Shown here in pieces: positions 33,987 to 42,673 of a DNA stretch of 57,134 nt. The notes beneath the pieces were generated by a model that was not told the DNA's origin, did no database searches, and saw only the letters and a list, made by a program, of their open reading frames with translations. Positions within the stretch are counted from its first letter, which is position 1, and the number at the start of each line of letters is the position of its first letter. Both the position numbers and the translations under genes were made by a program. Source of the stretch: Bacteroidota bacterium (GTDB lineage Bacteria; Bacteroidota; Rhodothermia; Rhodothermales; UBA10348); assembly GCA_029262855.1 (NCBI GenBank), contig JAJCYP010000061.1, positions 1-57,134 on the forward strand, written 5' to 3'.

Positions 33987-35021
33987 CTAGAGATCGACGC
34001 CGAGGGTAAACATCTGAACGTTGTCAAAGAAGTCTGTCGCCCGGTAGGCATAGTCCAGGTGAAGCATCGTGCCACCGAACTCCACGTTCAGACCAGCACC
34101 GAAGTTGGCGCCGGTCCACATGGTCAGGTCCTGGTCTGGAGTCATTTCGAAGCCGCCGCGAAGGTCGAGCATTTCGAAAAGATTCACTTCGATACCGCCT
34201 GAGTACTGGTCCTGATCGAACGAGTTTGAGCGGAAGTTGCCAATCACGGTCACAAGAGCGCCAGCTCCCATTTCCCGTGTGTAGGCCACACCGAAGTTCA
34301 GCAGGGACGGAAGCTCAACGCCTTCACTCTCGAGAACGAGAGCGTTGTTCGTGGCATCCGGTGCCTGACCAGGGATGCGAACCTGACGAGTCAGGCCAAC
34401 ACCACTGTAGTTCATTGATGTACCGATGTTCTTCAGGCTGACGCCGAGGCGCAGGCCTGACTCCCCGACCACATAGGTCATACCGGCGTCGACGGCGATG
34501 GCAGAGCCACTCACATCATCAATGCTTTCGGTAACAACCTTCAGTGTGGCACCAGCCGCGATGCGGTCGGTGAACTGACGGGCATAGGTAAGGCCGGCCG
34601 TGACGAACGAGGCGTCATACGTAACGGACGAGATCTCAGGCGCAAGCTCCGTCTGCTTCGGAATTGCTCCGAAGTCCCAAGAGGTGACGGTGAAGGCCAG
34701 AGAACTCTGACCAAAGCTTTGCGCCACGCCGAAGTAGTTGACGCCGATGTCGGCGACGTACTCCATCCGGCTGAAGATGGCGCCCGTTCCCTGGTTGTTA
34801 ACCAGGCCAGCGGGGTTTGTGTAGATGGCTTCCAGACCAGAGAGATCTGAGAGACCGCTCGTGAGTGACGAACCCAGCGACGCATTGCGCGCGGTCACGG
34901 GAACCAGGAGCTGTGAAGCTCCTGCCGTGCCACGGCGCTTTTTGTCGCCGGCGTACGCATCCAGAGCCGAAAGCCCTAGCATGGACACGATCACGAGCCC
35001 AAGCAGAATGTTGCGTTTCAT
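33987..35021 (-). CDS. PorV/PorQ-family outer-membrane barrel protein
   Basis: 344 residues from the ATG at 35021, with GGAGG 9 bases upstream. A signal peptide ends at about residue 24 (LDAYA). The mature start AGASQLLVPVTARNASLGSS followed by LEAIYTNPAGL is the signature of PorV/PorQ-family barrels. The rest is a series of beta strands ending LGVDL. Family members such as PorV act with type IX secretion to release or anchor cargo at the cell surface. The gene follows one for a secreted protein with a T9SS-like tail (35115-38498), which suggests that it handles this specific cargo, or serves as its outer-membrane partner. The partnership is inference from gene order. Confidence 0.85.
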   Translation of the reverse strand: MKRNILLGLVIVSMLGLSALDAYAGDKKRRGTAGASQLLVPVTARNASLGSSLTSGLSDLSGLEAIYTNPAGLVNNQGTGAIFSRMEYVADIGVNYFGVAQSFGQSSLAFTVTSWDFGAIPKQTELAPEISSVTYDASFVTAGLTYARQFTDRIAAGATLKVVTESIDDVSGSAIAVDAGMTYVVGESGLRLGVSLKNIGTSMNYSGVGLTRQVRIPGQAPDATNNALVLESEGVELPSLLNFGVAYTREMGAGALVTVIGNFRSNSFDQDQYSGGIEVNLFEMLDLRGGFEMTPDQDLTMWTGANFGAGLNVEFGGTMLHLDYAYRATDFFDNVQMFTLGVDL

Positions 35022-35077
35022 ATCGGAATTCCTCCGTTTCAATATTCGTGGGTGTCGAATCGCTTGCAGGATGAATT

Positions 35078-35101
35078 GGGTCCCGGCAGGCGCCGGGACC
35101 C
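35078..35101 (-). other. Intercistronic hairpin, surface protein to PorV-like gene
   Basis: A perfect 10-bp stem: GGGTCCCGGC (35078-35087) and GCCGGGACCC (35092-35101) with a 4-base loop. On the minus strand it begins 13 bases after the surface protein stop. No T-run follows, so it fits an mRNA-stabilising or partial termination element better than a full terminator. Confidence 0.7.
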
Positions 35102-35114
35102 GATTCCTCATTCA

Positions 35115-38100
35115 CTAGAAAGTGTTGAGCTGCACGCGCTTCTTGATGACAGCGAATTTGATGACCTTCTCACCGATGCCGGGCACATCCACATGGATGA
35201 TGTACATGCCCGACGCGATGGGAAGTCCCTCTTCGGTCGTCATATCCCAGCCGAAGGACTTAGCGGAGCTGTTCTTCTCTAGGGTGGTGATGAGTGTACC
35301 ATTCAGGCTGAAGACCCGGATGGTGGCCTGATTCGGCATGTTCGTGAAACGAGCCTGGTCGACCAGCTGGCTGACTTCGTATGCGGAAGCACCCTTGTAT
35401 GGGTTCGGCGAGATGCCGATTTCCTCGAGGTCTGCAACCTGCTCTTCCAGCGTCTCAGCACGAGCACCGAGGCCAGCCGTTGACAGCGAGAACGAGTCTC
35501 CGGGCTGGTTCGGCTTCGTGGTCTCCATCCGGAAGATGGATCCCTGCTCCGGACCAAGGGGTGACTTGAACGATGACTTGTCGGTGATGTCACCGGCACC
35601 GTTCCAGTCAACGAACACCAGACGAGCGATGACCTCACGGTCAATGCCCGACTCGGCGTCGCCGCCTGCCAAAGCATTGGCGGCCCATGCATCGTAACCG
35701 GCGGAACCTGGCGAACGGTCCACAGGATCGTACCAGTAGATCCAGTCAGACTCAGGATCGTTCAGCGCGCCGGAGATGACACTGTCAAACGCCTGCATGT
35801 CCCAACCATCGGCCTCCCAGTCGATGACTGCAGGAATCATGCGGTAGTCGTCAGAAGCATCATCGGGCGTAGCGATGCCGGTGTTCCAGATCTCGAACGG
35901 CAGATCTGCGCCAACCTGAACGGCTCCGTCGATGAGACCGAACCGGTCGTAGTTGACCGAACCGCCGGCCGTGAAGCGCACTTCGAAGTCGAAGGGCACG
36001 ACATTTCCAAAGCCGTTCCGCATGGAACGTGAGAGGAAGTCGCTGTAGCTGTTCCGCGATCCGTTGTCACCCGTGTGGATGAACCACTGCGACCCGGAAA
36101 CCATCTGGTTTCCGATGTTTGTCCGGCCCAGTCCCGGGTAACCAGCGTAATCAGCGGCAGCACCAGTCGGCTCGGTCAAAGGACCGGCCGCATTGGCGGT
36201 AGCCTTGAAATCGAGCCAATCGTCGGGAGCGCCAGCGATATTGAGCGACAAGCCGTCAAAGCTCACCACGTCAATTCCTTCAGGTGCAGCTCTTCCGGTC
36301 TGCATGGAAGCAGCCGTACCATCAAAGACGACTACGCCGTCGGAGCGCGTCACGTCGTAGGTGGTGACAGTGACCGCGCTGGCGCCCTTCTGGGCCTCAG
36401 GGAGTCTGCCGTCCTCAAGGTCACCGCGTGTGGCAACATCGCTCCACTCGAACCGCTTGGAGTCCAGATCCAGGTTGTAGAACTCAACCGTATAATCCAG
36501 ACCCGTCAACTGCTCGGGGTTGATGACGTTGAGACCAGCACCACCGTTTCCGATGTTGCCGGCTCCACCGGTACCAACGATCGAAGCAGAACCAGCCGCG
36601 ATGTTCGCCGACGCCTGAGTGGCGAGCGCTGAGGCCTCACCTGTGGCGACGACGTCGGACGTGCTCGGCACGACCGAGAAACGGTTGACCGGACCCTTGT
36701 ACACCTTCTGACCGGAGGGCTCATTGTAGGCGTAGGCCTGGACTCCGAAGTAGTAGGTCTGATAGTTGGTCAGACCACCCACTTCGTGGAAGTGGAGCAC
36801 ACCGGAGTCATTGCCTTCGGCGGTAACGAAGGTAATCTCCGTTCCCTCGATGACGCGCTTGATGCCGTTGACCTTGTCGTACGTCGCCAGGCGTTTTCCG
36901 ACTTGGTCAGCGCGTGACGCGTACTGGAACACGTTATACCCCTCGAACTGATAGTCATTGTCCGTGACGTCGTCAGACAGCAGCGGGTCAATGACGTTAT
37001 ACGTGTCGAGGTAGTTGTTGTCGGTGGTCCTGTAGCCCCACTCGATCAGCACCTTGCCATTGCCCGTGGTCGTGGTGACTCGCGGAGCAGCAGGCGGTGA
37101 CGGCAGTTCGAAGTTGATGTCGAATACCGCCTGTGCCAGGAGGTCATCGGCCTTCATCTGCTGAACCGAGTCAAGGTTGTCGTCACCAAAGGAGGTCACG
37201 ATTCCAAACACGATTTCCTGCTCATCATTCGGGCGAATGGTGAACGGACCGGTTGCCATCACGAAGCGACGGTCAGCCGGGGAAATAGCCGTGCCCTGAC
37301 CATCTGAGTTGAACTCACTCCAGAACTCGGGCGGGTTGCCCGGGAATTGGAAGTTGGTCGGGATGTTAGAGAAGTCACGGCCGGTACCACCAATGGTAAA
37401 GCGCTTACCATCTTTCCAACGACCGCGCATGTAGTTGTACATGTCGGCACCATTACCCGGGTCACCCTGGACGCCGGAGTTGTTCGAGTAGAACGCAAAC
37501 GCGGTCATTGACAGACGTTCGCCGTCCTCATCCACTTCTCCGTCGCCGTCGTTGTCCTTGCCGTCGTCCGAGACCAGTGGTCCCTGGAAGAAGTCGTAAC
37601 CGGCGGCCGGAGGAGCTTCACCGTAGCCCTCTCCACCTTCGTCGTCGTTGTCTGCGTTGTAGATATAGCCCATCCCGAGGGTGGTGTCAGATCCAACGTA
37701 GTCGTCGTCGAAGTTTCCGAGGTCAGGATCCGAAAACAGACCCATGTAGGTGTTCTCCAGGGGCACGGAGCCCTTGTAGAAGATGCGGTACTTGTAGAAC
37801 GTCGTGTTGCCGATTGCACCCGCGGTGTTGAAGGCAAACGCCGAAACGTGTGCCTCAACGCCCATTGCCGGGGTATCGGTACGACTGTGGACGTTTCCAC
37901 GGTCGTTCATGATCCACCACAGCATCTGGTCGCCCAGGATGGCAGGACGCTCGCCGGCACCCAGGTTGATCTTGCGATCAATGCGGCTGACGAGTGGCTG
38001 GCCGGTCAGGTCGATCAGATCGCCGTTGGCGTCAAGTGTCGGAGCACCGAGTCCGGTCGGCCAGTCTGCAAGATCAGGCGTGGAAACGCCGGTACCATCG

Positions 38101-38498
38101 TAGTTGACAACGTCTTCCTTGGAAACCTTGAAGACCCGGTCGTAGGGATCGCAATCCGCGGGTGCGGATCCATCATCGTTTAGTGGGCCTGCCCAGAACT
38201 CGTAGGGTCCGTAGGTGGATCCAGCGAGGCGAAGCTGCCCGTTGACGGTGCCGCCCATCCAGATACCCGATGCAAAGATCGCGTTGGAAGGGCCGCCCTT
38301 GGGGATGTTGTAGACGTGGGGTGAGCCACGCCAGAACAGGTTGCCGTTATTCAGGATGCGGGCGCGAACGTTGTTGATGTCGAGGAATGCCTCGCCGATC
38401 GCAGCCTCACATGTACCTGTGCTCTGAGCCTGTGCGGGAACCGCACTCAGGCCAAGCACAACGGCAAGCATAAAGAGGGAAAGTATTCTGTATTGCAT
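35115..38498 (-). CDS. Large secreted surface protein with T9SS-like C-terminal domain
   Basis: 1127 residues from the ATG at 38498. A signal peptide (about 1-25, ending PAQAQ) leads into a long all-beta mature protein. An acidic Ca-binding-type stretch lies near residue 330 (DDGKDNDGDGEVDEDGERL), and a fibronectin-like segment lies near the middle (APRVTTTTGNGKVLIEWGY). The last 100 residues show the sorting-domain pattern: ISPNPYKG, ATIRVFSLNGTLITTLEKN, WDMTTEEGLPIASGMYIIHV and KFAVIKK. That pattern marks cargo of type IX secretion, here with a short extra tail (RVQLNTF). It lies between a TonB receptor and a PorV-like barrel. I infer a surface-exposed binding or capture protein for the receptor. 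No enzymatic motif was seen, and there is no SD before the start. Confidence 0.85.
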   Translation of the reverse strand: MQYRILSLFMLAVVLGLSAVPAQAQSTGTCEAAIGEAFLDINNVRARILNNGNLFWRGSPHVYNIPKGGPSNAIFASGIWMGGTVNGQLRLAGSTYGPYEFWAGPLNDDGSAPADCDPYDRVFKVSKEDVVNYDGTGVSTPDLADWPTGLGAPTLDANGDLIDLTGQPLVSRIDRKINLGAGERPAILGDQMLWWIMNDRGNVHSRTDTPAMGVEAHVSAFAFNTAGAIGNTTFYKYRIFYKGSVPLENTYMGLFSDPDLGNFDDDYVGSDTTLGMGYIYNADNDDEGGEGYGEAPPAAGYDFFQGPLVSDDGKDNDGDGEVDEDGERLSMTAFAFYSNNSGVQGDPGNGADMYNYMRGRWKDGKRFTIGGTGRDFSNIPTNFQFPGNPPEFWSEFNSDGQGTAISPADRRFVMATGPFTIRPNDEQEIVFGIVTSFGDDNLDSVQQMKADDLLAQAVFDINFELPSPPAAPRVTTTTGNGKVLIEWGYRTTDNNYLDTYNVIDPLLSDDVTDNDYQFEGYNVFQYASRADQVGKRLATYDKVNGIKRVIEGTEITFVTAEGNDSGVLHFHEVGGLTNYQTYYFGVQAYAYNEPSGQKVYKGPVNRFSVVPSTSDVVATGEASALATQASANIAAGSASIVGTGGAGNIGNGGAGLNVINPEQLTGLDYTVEFYNLDLDSKRFEWSDVATRGDLEDGRLPEAQKGASAVTVTTYDVTRSDGVVVFDGTAASMQTGRAAPEGIDVVSFDGLSLNIAGAPDDWLDFKATANAAGPLTEPTGAAADYAGYPGLGRTNIGNQMVSGSQWFIHTGDNGSRNSYSDFLSRSMRNGFGNVVPFDFEVRFTAGGSVNYDRFGLIDGAVQVGADLPFEIWNTGIATPDDASDDYRMIPAVIDWEADGWDMQAFDSVISGALNDPESDWIYWYDPVDRSPGSAGYDAWAANALAGGDAESGIDREVIARLVFVDWNGAGDITDKSSFKSPLGPEQGSIFRMETTKPNQPGDSFSLSTAGLGARAETLEEQVADLEEIGISPNPYKGASAYEVSQLVDQARFTNMPNQATIRVFSLNGTLITTLEKNSSAKSFGWDMTTEEGLPIASGMYIIHVDVPGIGEKVIKFAVIKKRVQLNTF

Positions 38499-38546
38499 TT
38501 CTGTCAGTGTTTTGACTACAAGTTCGATTTCAAGATGAGTGGCCCT

Positions 38547-38575
38547 CCCCGGGCGACCACATGGGTCGCCCGGGG
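38547..38575 (-). other. Intercistronic hairpin, TonB receptor to surface protein
   Basis: A perfect 12-bp GC-rich stem: CCCCGGGCGACC (38547-38558) and GGTCGCCCGGGG (38564-38575) with a 5-base loop. On the minus strand it starts 11 bases after the TonB receptor stop and lies about 50 bases before the next start. No T-run follows. It resembles the hairpin at 35078-35101 in position relative to the stop codon. Confidence 0.75.
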
Positions 38576-38586
38576 GAACCAACAAT

Positions 38587-41500
38587 CTAGAAGTCGACTC
38601 GCACGCCGATGCGCGTCAAGCGCGGGAGGCCCCATCTACCGGTACCGCGCGTTCGGTGACGGTAGAGAGACTCCGCGGCTGGAACCGCGCCACTCAGGAA
38701 CTGCTGACCGCCCGCGGTTGACAGGTATCCATCATCACCGGGAAGGCCCGTAGCGCGCCATACGCCTTGGATATTCTCGGTGTCGAGGACATTCTGCACC
38801 CAGAGGAATGCAGACACTGTCGAGCGCGCGCCAGCGGCGAACTTGCGATCGATCCGAAGGTCGATACGGCTGGTCCATGGCATGCGATCGCTGTTGATGC
38901 CACCGGAGGGAACCGGTGCCTTCGAGTCAACGATCGAGAAGGGCTCAATCTGCGGCGTGTACGGGAAGCCGGAGCCAGCCGTGCCGAGAACGTTGAAACC
39001 CATGTTCTCGAAGAGCTTCGCGCCAAACACCGTCGGGCCTTCACCGGCTCCAAGACGGTAGTCCATGGAGAGGTTGACCTTGTGGCGCTGGTCGAAATCC
39101 AGCGGAGAAATGAAGTTCGGAGGCGTCTCGTCGATCCACACGATGGTTGAGGTCGTCGTGGAGGAAGAACCCGTTCCCTGAGCGAAGGACAGCGTGTAGT
39201 TCGCATTGACTGCGACGCCGCCGGAGCGGCGAAGGTCAAAGTCGAGCTCAACACCCTTGACGGTGCCGAAGTCCTTGTTGCTGTAGGTCGAGTATCCCTG
39301 CGGGAAGCTCTCACGAAGGTCATCCAACTGAATCAGGCCACGGATCTGACGGAAGAAACCGGAGATCGTGACGGCTGAACGGGCACTCGTACGCTGGCGG
39401 AAGCCGAGTTCGTACTCGGTGGTTTCCTCAGGCTGAAGGCCGTTGTTGTTGATCCGCCCGGTCGGGGAGGAAAGTCCCGCGATCGAGGTAAAGCTGTTGG
39501 ACGACGGACGCTGAGAAACAACGCCGTAGCGAGCGAAGAAGAGTGCCTCGTTGGTAACGGGGAAGCTCACGCCGATACGCGGCATGAACGTTACCTGGGG
39601 CTCGTAGTCCTCGAAGGCATCTTCGGTCACGATGTTTGACGTCGTCCGCGGCTTGGCACCCGATAGCAGGATGTCACCAGCGGGCACTTCCTGTCCGTTG
39701 GCATCATAGAAGGTGCCATCACGGTCACGGTAGCCGGTGACATCGTTCTGGTTGAAGTACGGTGCGGCGTCGCCCGGTACGTTGGCGGGAGCGCCACCGA
39801 CATCGGAGACGCGAACCAGCGGCAGGCGCGAGAAGCGGTCAAACAGGGTCAGCACGTTGTTGTCGAAGACGTCAACACGCACACCGAGGTTCAGGACGAT
39901 GTCCCGGAACTCGATTTTGTCCTGGATATACCCGCCGTAGTACAGCGGCTTGTGCGGAGCGATGTCGTAGCAGCTCGTCGGTACGTCTTTCGAGACCGAG
40001 AAGCCACAATCATCGGCATAGCCGTTCAGGTCTTCGCTGTCAACCTCCTCCGTTCCGTAGAAGTTGTAGCCGTAGTAGCCGGCTGACATCTGCTCGAACG
40101 TGAGGTCAGTCCACTGCGTAACGCCAACTTCACCGGTCGGAAGACCCTCGGCGCCGTCTGCGTCCTCAACCCAGCGAGCCAGGCCCCATGCCCCACCGCG
40201 ACTAGAGCTGTATGAACGATTCGTCTGCTGTTCGAACTCGCCGCCAAACTCGAGCTGGTGGAGGCCAACCTGCGTCGTTGCCGTGGCATTGAACCGGATC
40301 TGAGTGGCATCAAAGAACGAACGGGTACTGATGTCTTCCCGTCCATAGCTCGCGGAAACCAGGCCACCAGCGGTCTGGTGGCCCGGGCCACGACCATCTT
40401 CCCAACGCTGGGTGTAGGTCGGGACGGAAACCGTGAACTCGGTGTCGTCTGCAGGATCAGCCGTGTCGTGGTCGTCGATGCGCGTCTCGGTGGTAAACGA
40501 GAGGTTCATCGGATACTTCAACTGCGCGTTCGGAGCGGCATCGATATCCCCGTAGGAGAGGATGCTATCCAGCGACTTGCTGAAGTCCGGATCCCACGTG
40601 TCACCGGTGCGGCTGGTGTAATCCACCTGCAGCTGGTAAAACGTCGAGTTGGACAGGTAGTGCGTCCACGTAGCGAAGAACTGAGCGTCCTTGTTACGGA
40701 ATTCGTTCGCCGTGTTGGGCGTGAAGACCATATCACGCTCGGAGACGAACGGAGCCGAGTCGCCGCCGCGGGTGACGTACCGCCCGCCAACGCGGAGGCG
40801 AACGTCATCCAGGAGACTGAACTGCAGGTTGGAGCTAAGCGAGAAGTTGTCGAAACCGCTCTGCCGCTTGAAGCGATTCACCTCACCAACGGTGACTCCA
40901 CTGCGGTCGACAAGCGTCTCGCCATCTGCACCAGTCTGCAAGTAATCGGCCGCGTCCCTCAGTTCAGGATCGATCGAGGAAGCATCGACGCCTTCTGGAA
41001 CCGTGATCACGACGCCGTTGGCCGTGGTGATGGTTCCGTTTGAGACCACAACCGTTCCGTCGTCGTCGACAGGAAGCGAGTCACCACCGATGATCGTGTT
41101 TGGCACATCAATGAAGGAGCGATTGCCGGCACCGTCAAGCGCAAGCATGACCGACGGAAATGCATCCAACTGCGCGAGCGCGTCATCATTGAGACCGAGC
41201 TCTCCAATCCAGCGCGGTCCAGAATCGGCCTGGTCGAGATACTCACCTGCCAGGAAGAAACTGACCTTGTCACCGGCTATCGGTCCACCCACGGCGAATG
41301 ACGCCAGGTTGTAACCGAAATCGTCCAGTGACTCGCTGGTCACGCCTTCGATGGAACCGAAGAACTTGCGTGAACCAGACTTGGTCGTGATGTTGATGAT
41401 ACCGGACATCGCGTCGCCGTAGCGGGCCGAGATGTTGCCGATGATCATTTCCTGCTCCTGGATCGCGGACTGTGGGAGCGCGGTCGAACCGACCACCTTC

Positions 41501-42042
41501 ACACCGTCGATGTAGTAGGTGACCTCAGAGCCACGACCACCACGAACGTTGAGCGTATTGGAACCTTCCTGAGAAACAACACCGGCCTGAATAGAGGCGA
41601 CGGCTGCTGCTCCACGGACGGGCAGGTTCACGAGTTCCTCGGCGTCAACAATCTTCGGGACACCAATGGCGTCCTTCTGAATCAGCGGGCGCTCATACTC
41701 GACAATGATCTCGTCAAGTTGAACTCCCTCTGCTAGGTTAAAGTTGACTTCCTGGGTATAACCGGAGCTGACTTCAACACCCGAAACCGTCGCTGTCGAG
41801 AAACCGACAAACGAGGCTTGGATATCGTAGCTGCCCACGGGGACGCCGATGATGAAATAATTTCCATCGACGTCGCTGATCGTTCCCAGCTGAGTTCCGA
41901 CAACGACGACACTTGCACCAGGCAAGGGTTCACCGGTATCGGACTCCATTACAACACCCGAGATCTTACCTGTGTTTTGGGCAAGAGCTACTGTGGGTAT
42001 TGCAATAAGTGCCAGGACGATCACGCCCCATTTACGCAACAT
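38587..42042 (-). CDS. Large TonB-dependent receptor with carboxypeptidase-regulatory domain
   Basis: 1151 residues. A signal peptide (about 1-22, ending VALAQ) precedes a carboxypeptidase-regulatory-like domain (about 25-110; GKISGVVMESDTGEPLPGAS, DVDGNYFIIGVPVG). A TonB-box-like DEIIVEYERP follows, then a plug with VPKIVDAEELVNLPVRG, NTLNVRGGRGSEVTYYIDG and ARYGDAMSGIINITTKSG. A large barrel ends in IGVRVDF. The start has the strong SD AGGAGGAGG six bases upstream, so high expression is likely. It is the first gene of the receptor-surface protein-PorV block. The size is nearer to SusC-type receptors than to siderophore receptors, but no SusD gene is present. The substrate is unknown. Confidence 0.93.
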   Translation of the reverse strand: MLRKWGVIVLALIAIPTVALAQNTGKISGVVMESDTGEPLPGASVVVVGTQLGTISDVDGNYFIIGVPVGSYDIQASFVGFSTATVSGVEVSSGYTQEVNFNLAEGVQLDEIIVEYERPLIQKDAIGVPKIVDAEELVNLPVRGAAAVASIQAGVVSQEGSNTLNVRGGRGSEVTYYIDGVKVVGSTALPQSAIQEQEMIIGNISARYGDAMSGIINITTKSGSRKFFGSIEGVTSESLDDFGYNLASFAVGGPIAGDKVSFFLAGEYLDQADSGPRWIGELGLNDDALAQLDAFPSVMLALDGAGNRSFIDVPNTIIGGDSLPVDDDGTVVVSNGTITTANGVVITVPEGVDASSIDPELRDAADYLQTGADGETLVDRSGVTVGEVNRFKRQSGFDNFSLSSNLQFSLLDDVRLRVGGRYVTRGGDSAPFVSERDMVFTPNTANEFRNKDAQFFATWTHYLSNSTFYQLQVDYTSRTGDTWDPDFSKSLDSILSYGDIDAAPNAQLKYPMNLSFTTETRIDDHDTADPADDTEFTVSVPTYTQRWEDGRGPGHQTAGGLVSASYGREDISTRSFFDATQIRFNATATTQVGLHQLEFGGEFEQQTNRSYSSSRGGAWGLARWVEDADGAEGLPTGEVGVTQWTDLTFEQMSAGYYGYNFYGTEEVDSEDLNGYADDCGFSVSKDVPTSCYDIAPHKPLYYGGYIQDKIEFRDIVLNLGVRVDVFDNNVLTLFDRFSRLPLVRVSDVGGAPANVPGDAAPYFNQNDVTGYRDRDGTFYDANGQEVPAGDILLSGAKPRTTSNIVTEDAFEDYEPQVTFMPRIGVSFPVTNEALFFARYGVVSQRPSSNSFTSIAGLSSPTGRINNNGLQPEETTEYELGFRQRTSARSAVTISGFFRQIRGLIQLDDLRESFPQGYSTYSNKDFGTVKGVELDFDLRRSGGVAVNANYTLSFAQGTGSSSTTTSTIVWIDETPPNFISPLDFDQRHKVNLSMDYRLGAGEGPTVFGAKLFENMGFNVLGTAGSGFPYTPQIEPFSIVDSKAPVPSGGINSDRMPWTSRIDLRIDRKFAAGARSTVSAFLWVQNVLDTENIQGVWRATGLPGDDGYLSTAGGQQFLSGAVPAAESLYRHRTRGTGRWGLPRLTRIGVRVDF

Positions 42043-42048
42043 ATGCTA

Positions 42049-42057
42049 CCTCCTCCT
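42049..42057 (-). promoter_or_regulatory. Strong ribosome-binding site of the large TonB receptor
   Basis: On the minus strand AGGAGGAGG (42057-42049) lies 6 bases before the ATG at 42042. It is among the best SD sequences in the window, consistent with high translation of the surface operon. Confidence 0.75.
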
Positions 42058-42140
42058 TTAAATTGAGATGTGTGGCTAGCGGGTTATGCGAAGCCGGATC
42101 AAAGTTGATCACGACGCGCACAATTTCTTGTGTGTCATAT

Positions 42141-42155
42141 CCGTTCCTTGAACGG
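42141..42155. promoter_or_regulatory. Palindrome in TonB receptor leader
   Basis: CCGTTC and GAACGG with a CTT spacer, a perfect 6-bp inverted repeat about 100 bases before the receptor start. Possible operator or leader hairpin. Confidence 0.4.
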
Positions 42156-42170
42156 CTCCAGGATTCAGAG

Positions 42171-42192
42171 GCATTGAGGTTGCCCTCAATGC
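42171..42192. promoter_or_regulatory. 9-bp hairpin in TonB receptor leader
   Basis: GCATTGAGG (42171-42179) and CCTCAATGC (42184-42192) with a 4-base spacer. It lies about 130 bases upstream of the receptor ATG and could be a leader hairpin or protein-binding site. Confidence 0.45.
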
Positions 42193-42573
42193 TTTCCGCG
42201 CGGCGAGAAAAACTCGCCAGCGAACCCGGACTCGCCGGACTCGTCGGAATGTCGACCAAGTTGGATCGGTATCTGATCACACGGGGATGGAGTTCAGCGA
42301 AACTGTAACAGTGACGGCTGTTCTCCGTAGTTCTGATTTGCGCAAGAAGCGCGGACCTTGTCGGTCTCCGACGGTTAGCCCCAGTCGAGCAAGATTGGCA
42401 CACCACACCCTTGGAAGGGAGATGTACTTGGCGTGCCTTGGCCGACAGCTGGCTTGGGGGTGAGGGGTCGGGGAGTCGAATTGCCGTAGCGTTGGGTCTA
42501 TGCTTTTGCGCGATTGTGAAACGTTAGTTTCTCGTTCATTGAGTCAATATAGACGGGTGTTTTACCGTAGTCA

Positions 42574-42590
42574 AGGCATTGTGAATGCCT
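42574..42590. promoter_or_regulatory. Perfect 7-bp palindrome, candidate operator
   Basis: AGGCATT-GTG-AATGCCT is a perfect inverted repeat of the size bound by dimeric repressors or activators. It lies in an AT-richer part of the region, about 530 bases before the TonB receptor and 85 bases after serA. Confidence 0.4.
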
Positions 42591-42642
42591 GATGGAGCAG
42601 GCAAACGCTTTTGCAGTCGCGCAAAAGTGCCCTGCCGACATC

Positions 42643-42656
42643 GCCCTTTGAAGGGC
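42643..42656 (-). terminator. Weak hairpin after serA
   Basis: GCCCTT and AAGGGC form a 6-bp stem 18 bases downstream of the serA stop on the minus strand. There is no T-run, so termination here is uncertain. Confidence 0.3.
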
Positions 42657-42673
42657 TTTCGTGAGGGTTTCCC

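Larger units (their letters stand above)
42043..42673. other. 630-base non-coding region with several palindromes
   Basis: This is the only long stretch without a credible gene. It separates serA (ending 42674) from the TonB receptor (starting 42042), both on the minus strand. It contains four perfect inverted repeats: CCGTTC-CTT-GAACGG (42141-42155), a 9-bp stem GCATTGAGG/CCTCAATGC (42171-42192), AGGCATT-GTG-AATGCCT (42574-42590) and CTTTTGC/GCAAAAG (42608-42627). A fifth, GCCCTT-TG-AAGGGC (42643-42656), lies close to the serA stop. The open frames here are short and lack coding character. It probably holds the promoter, long leader and operator sites of the surface operon. Confidence 0.6.

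Noticed and set aside
42009-42406. Short frames in the non-coding region (plus 42009-42308, minus 42032-42406)
   Set aside because: Both overlap the receptor start or SD, have no RBS, and show no coding character.
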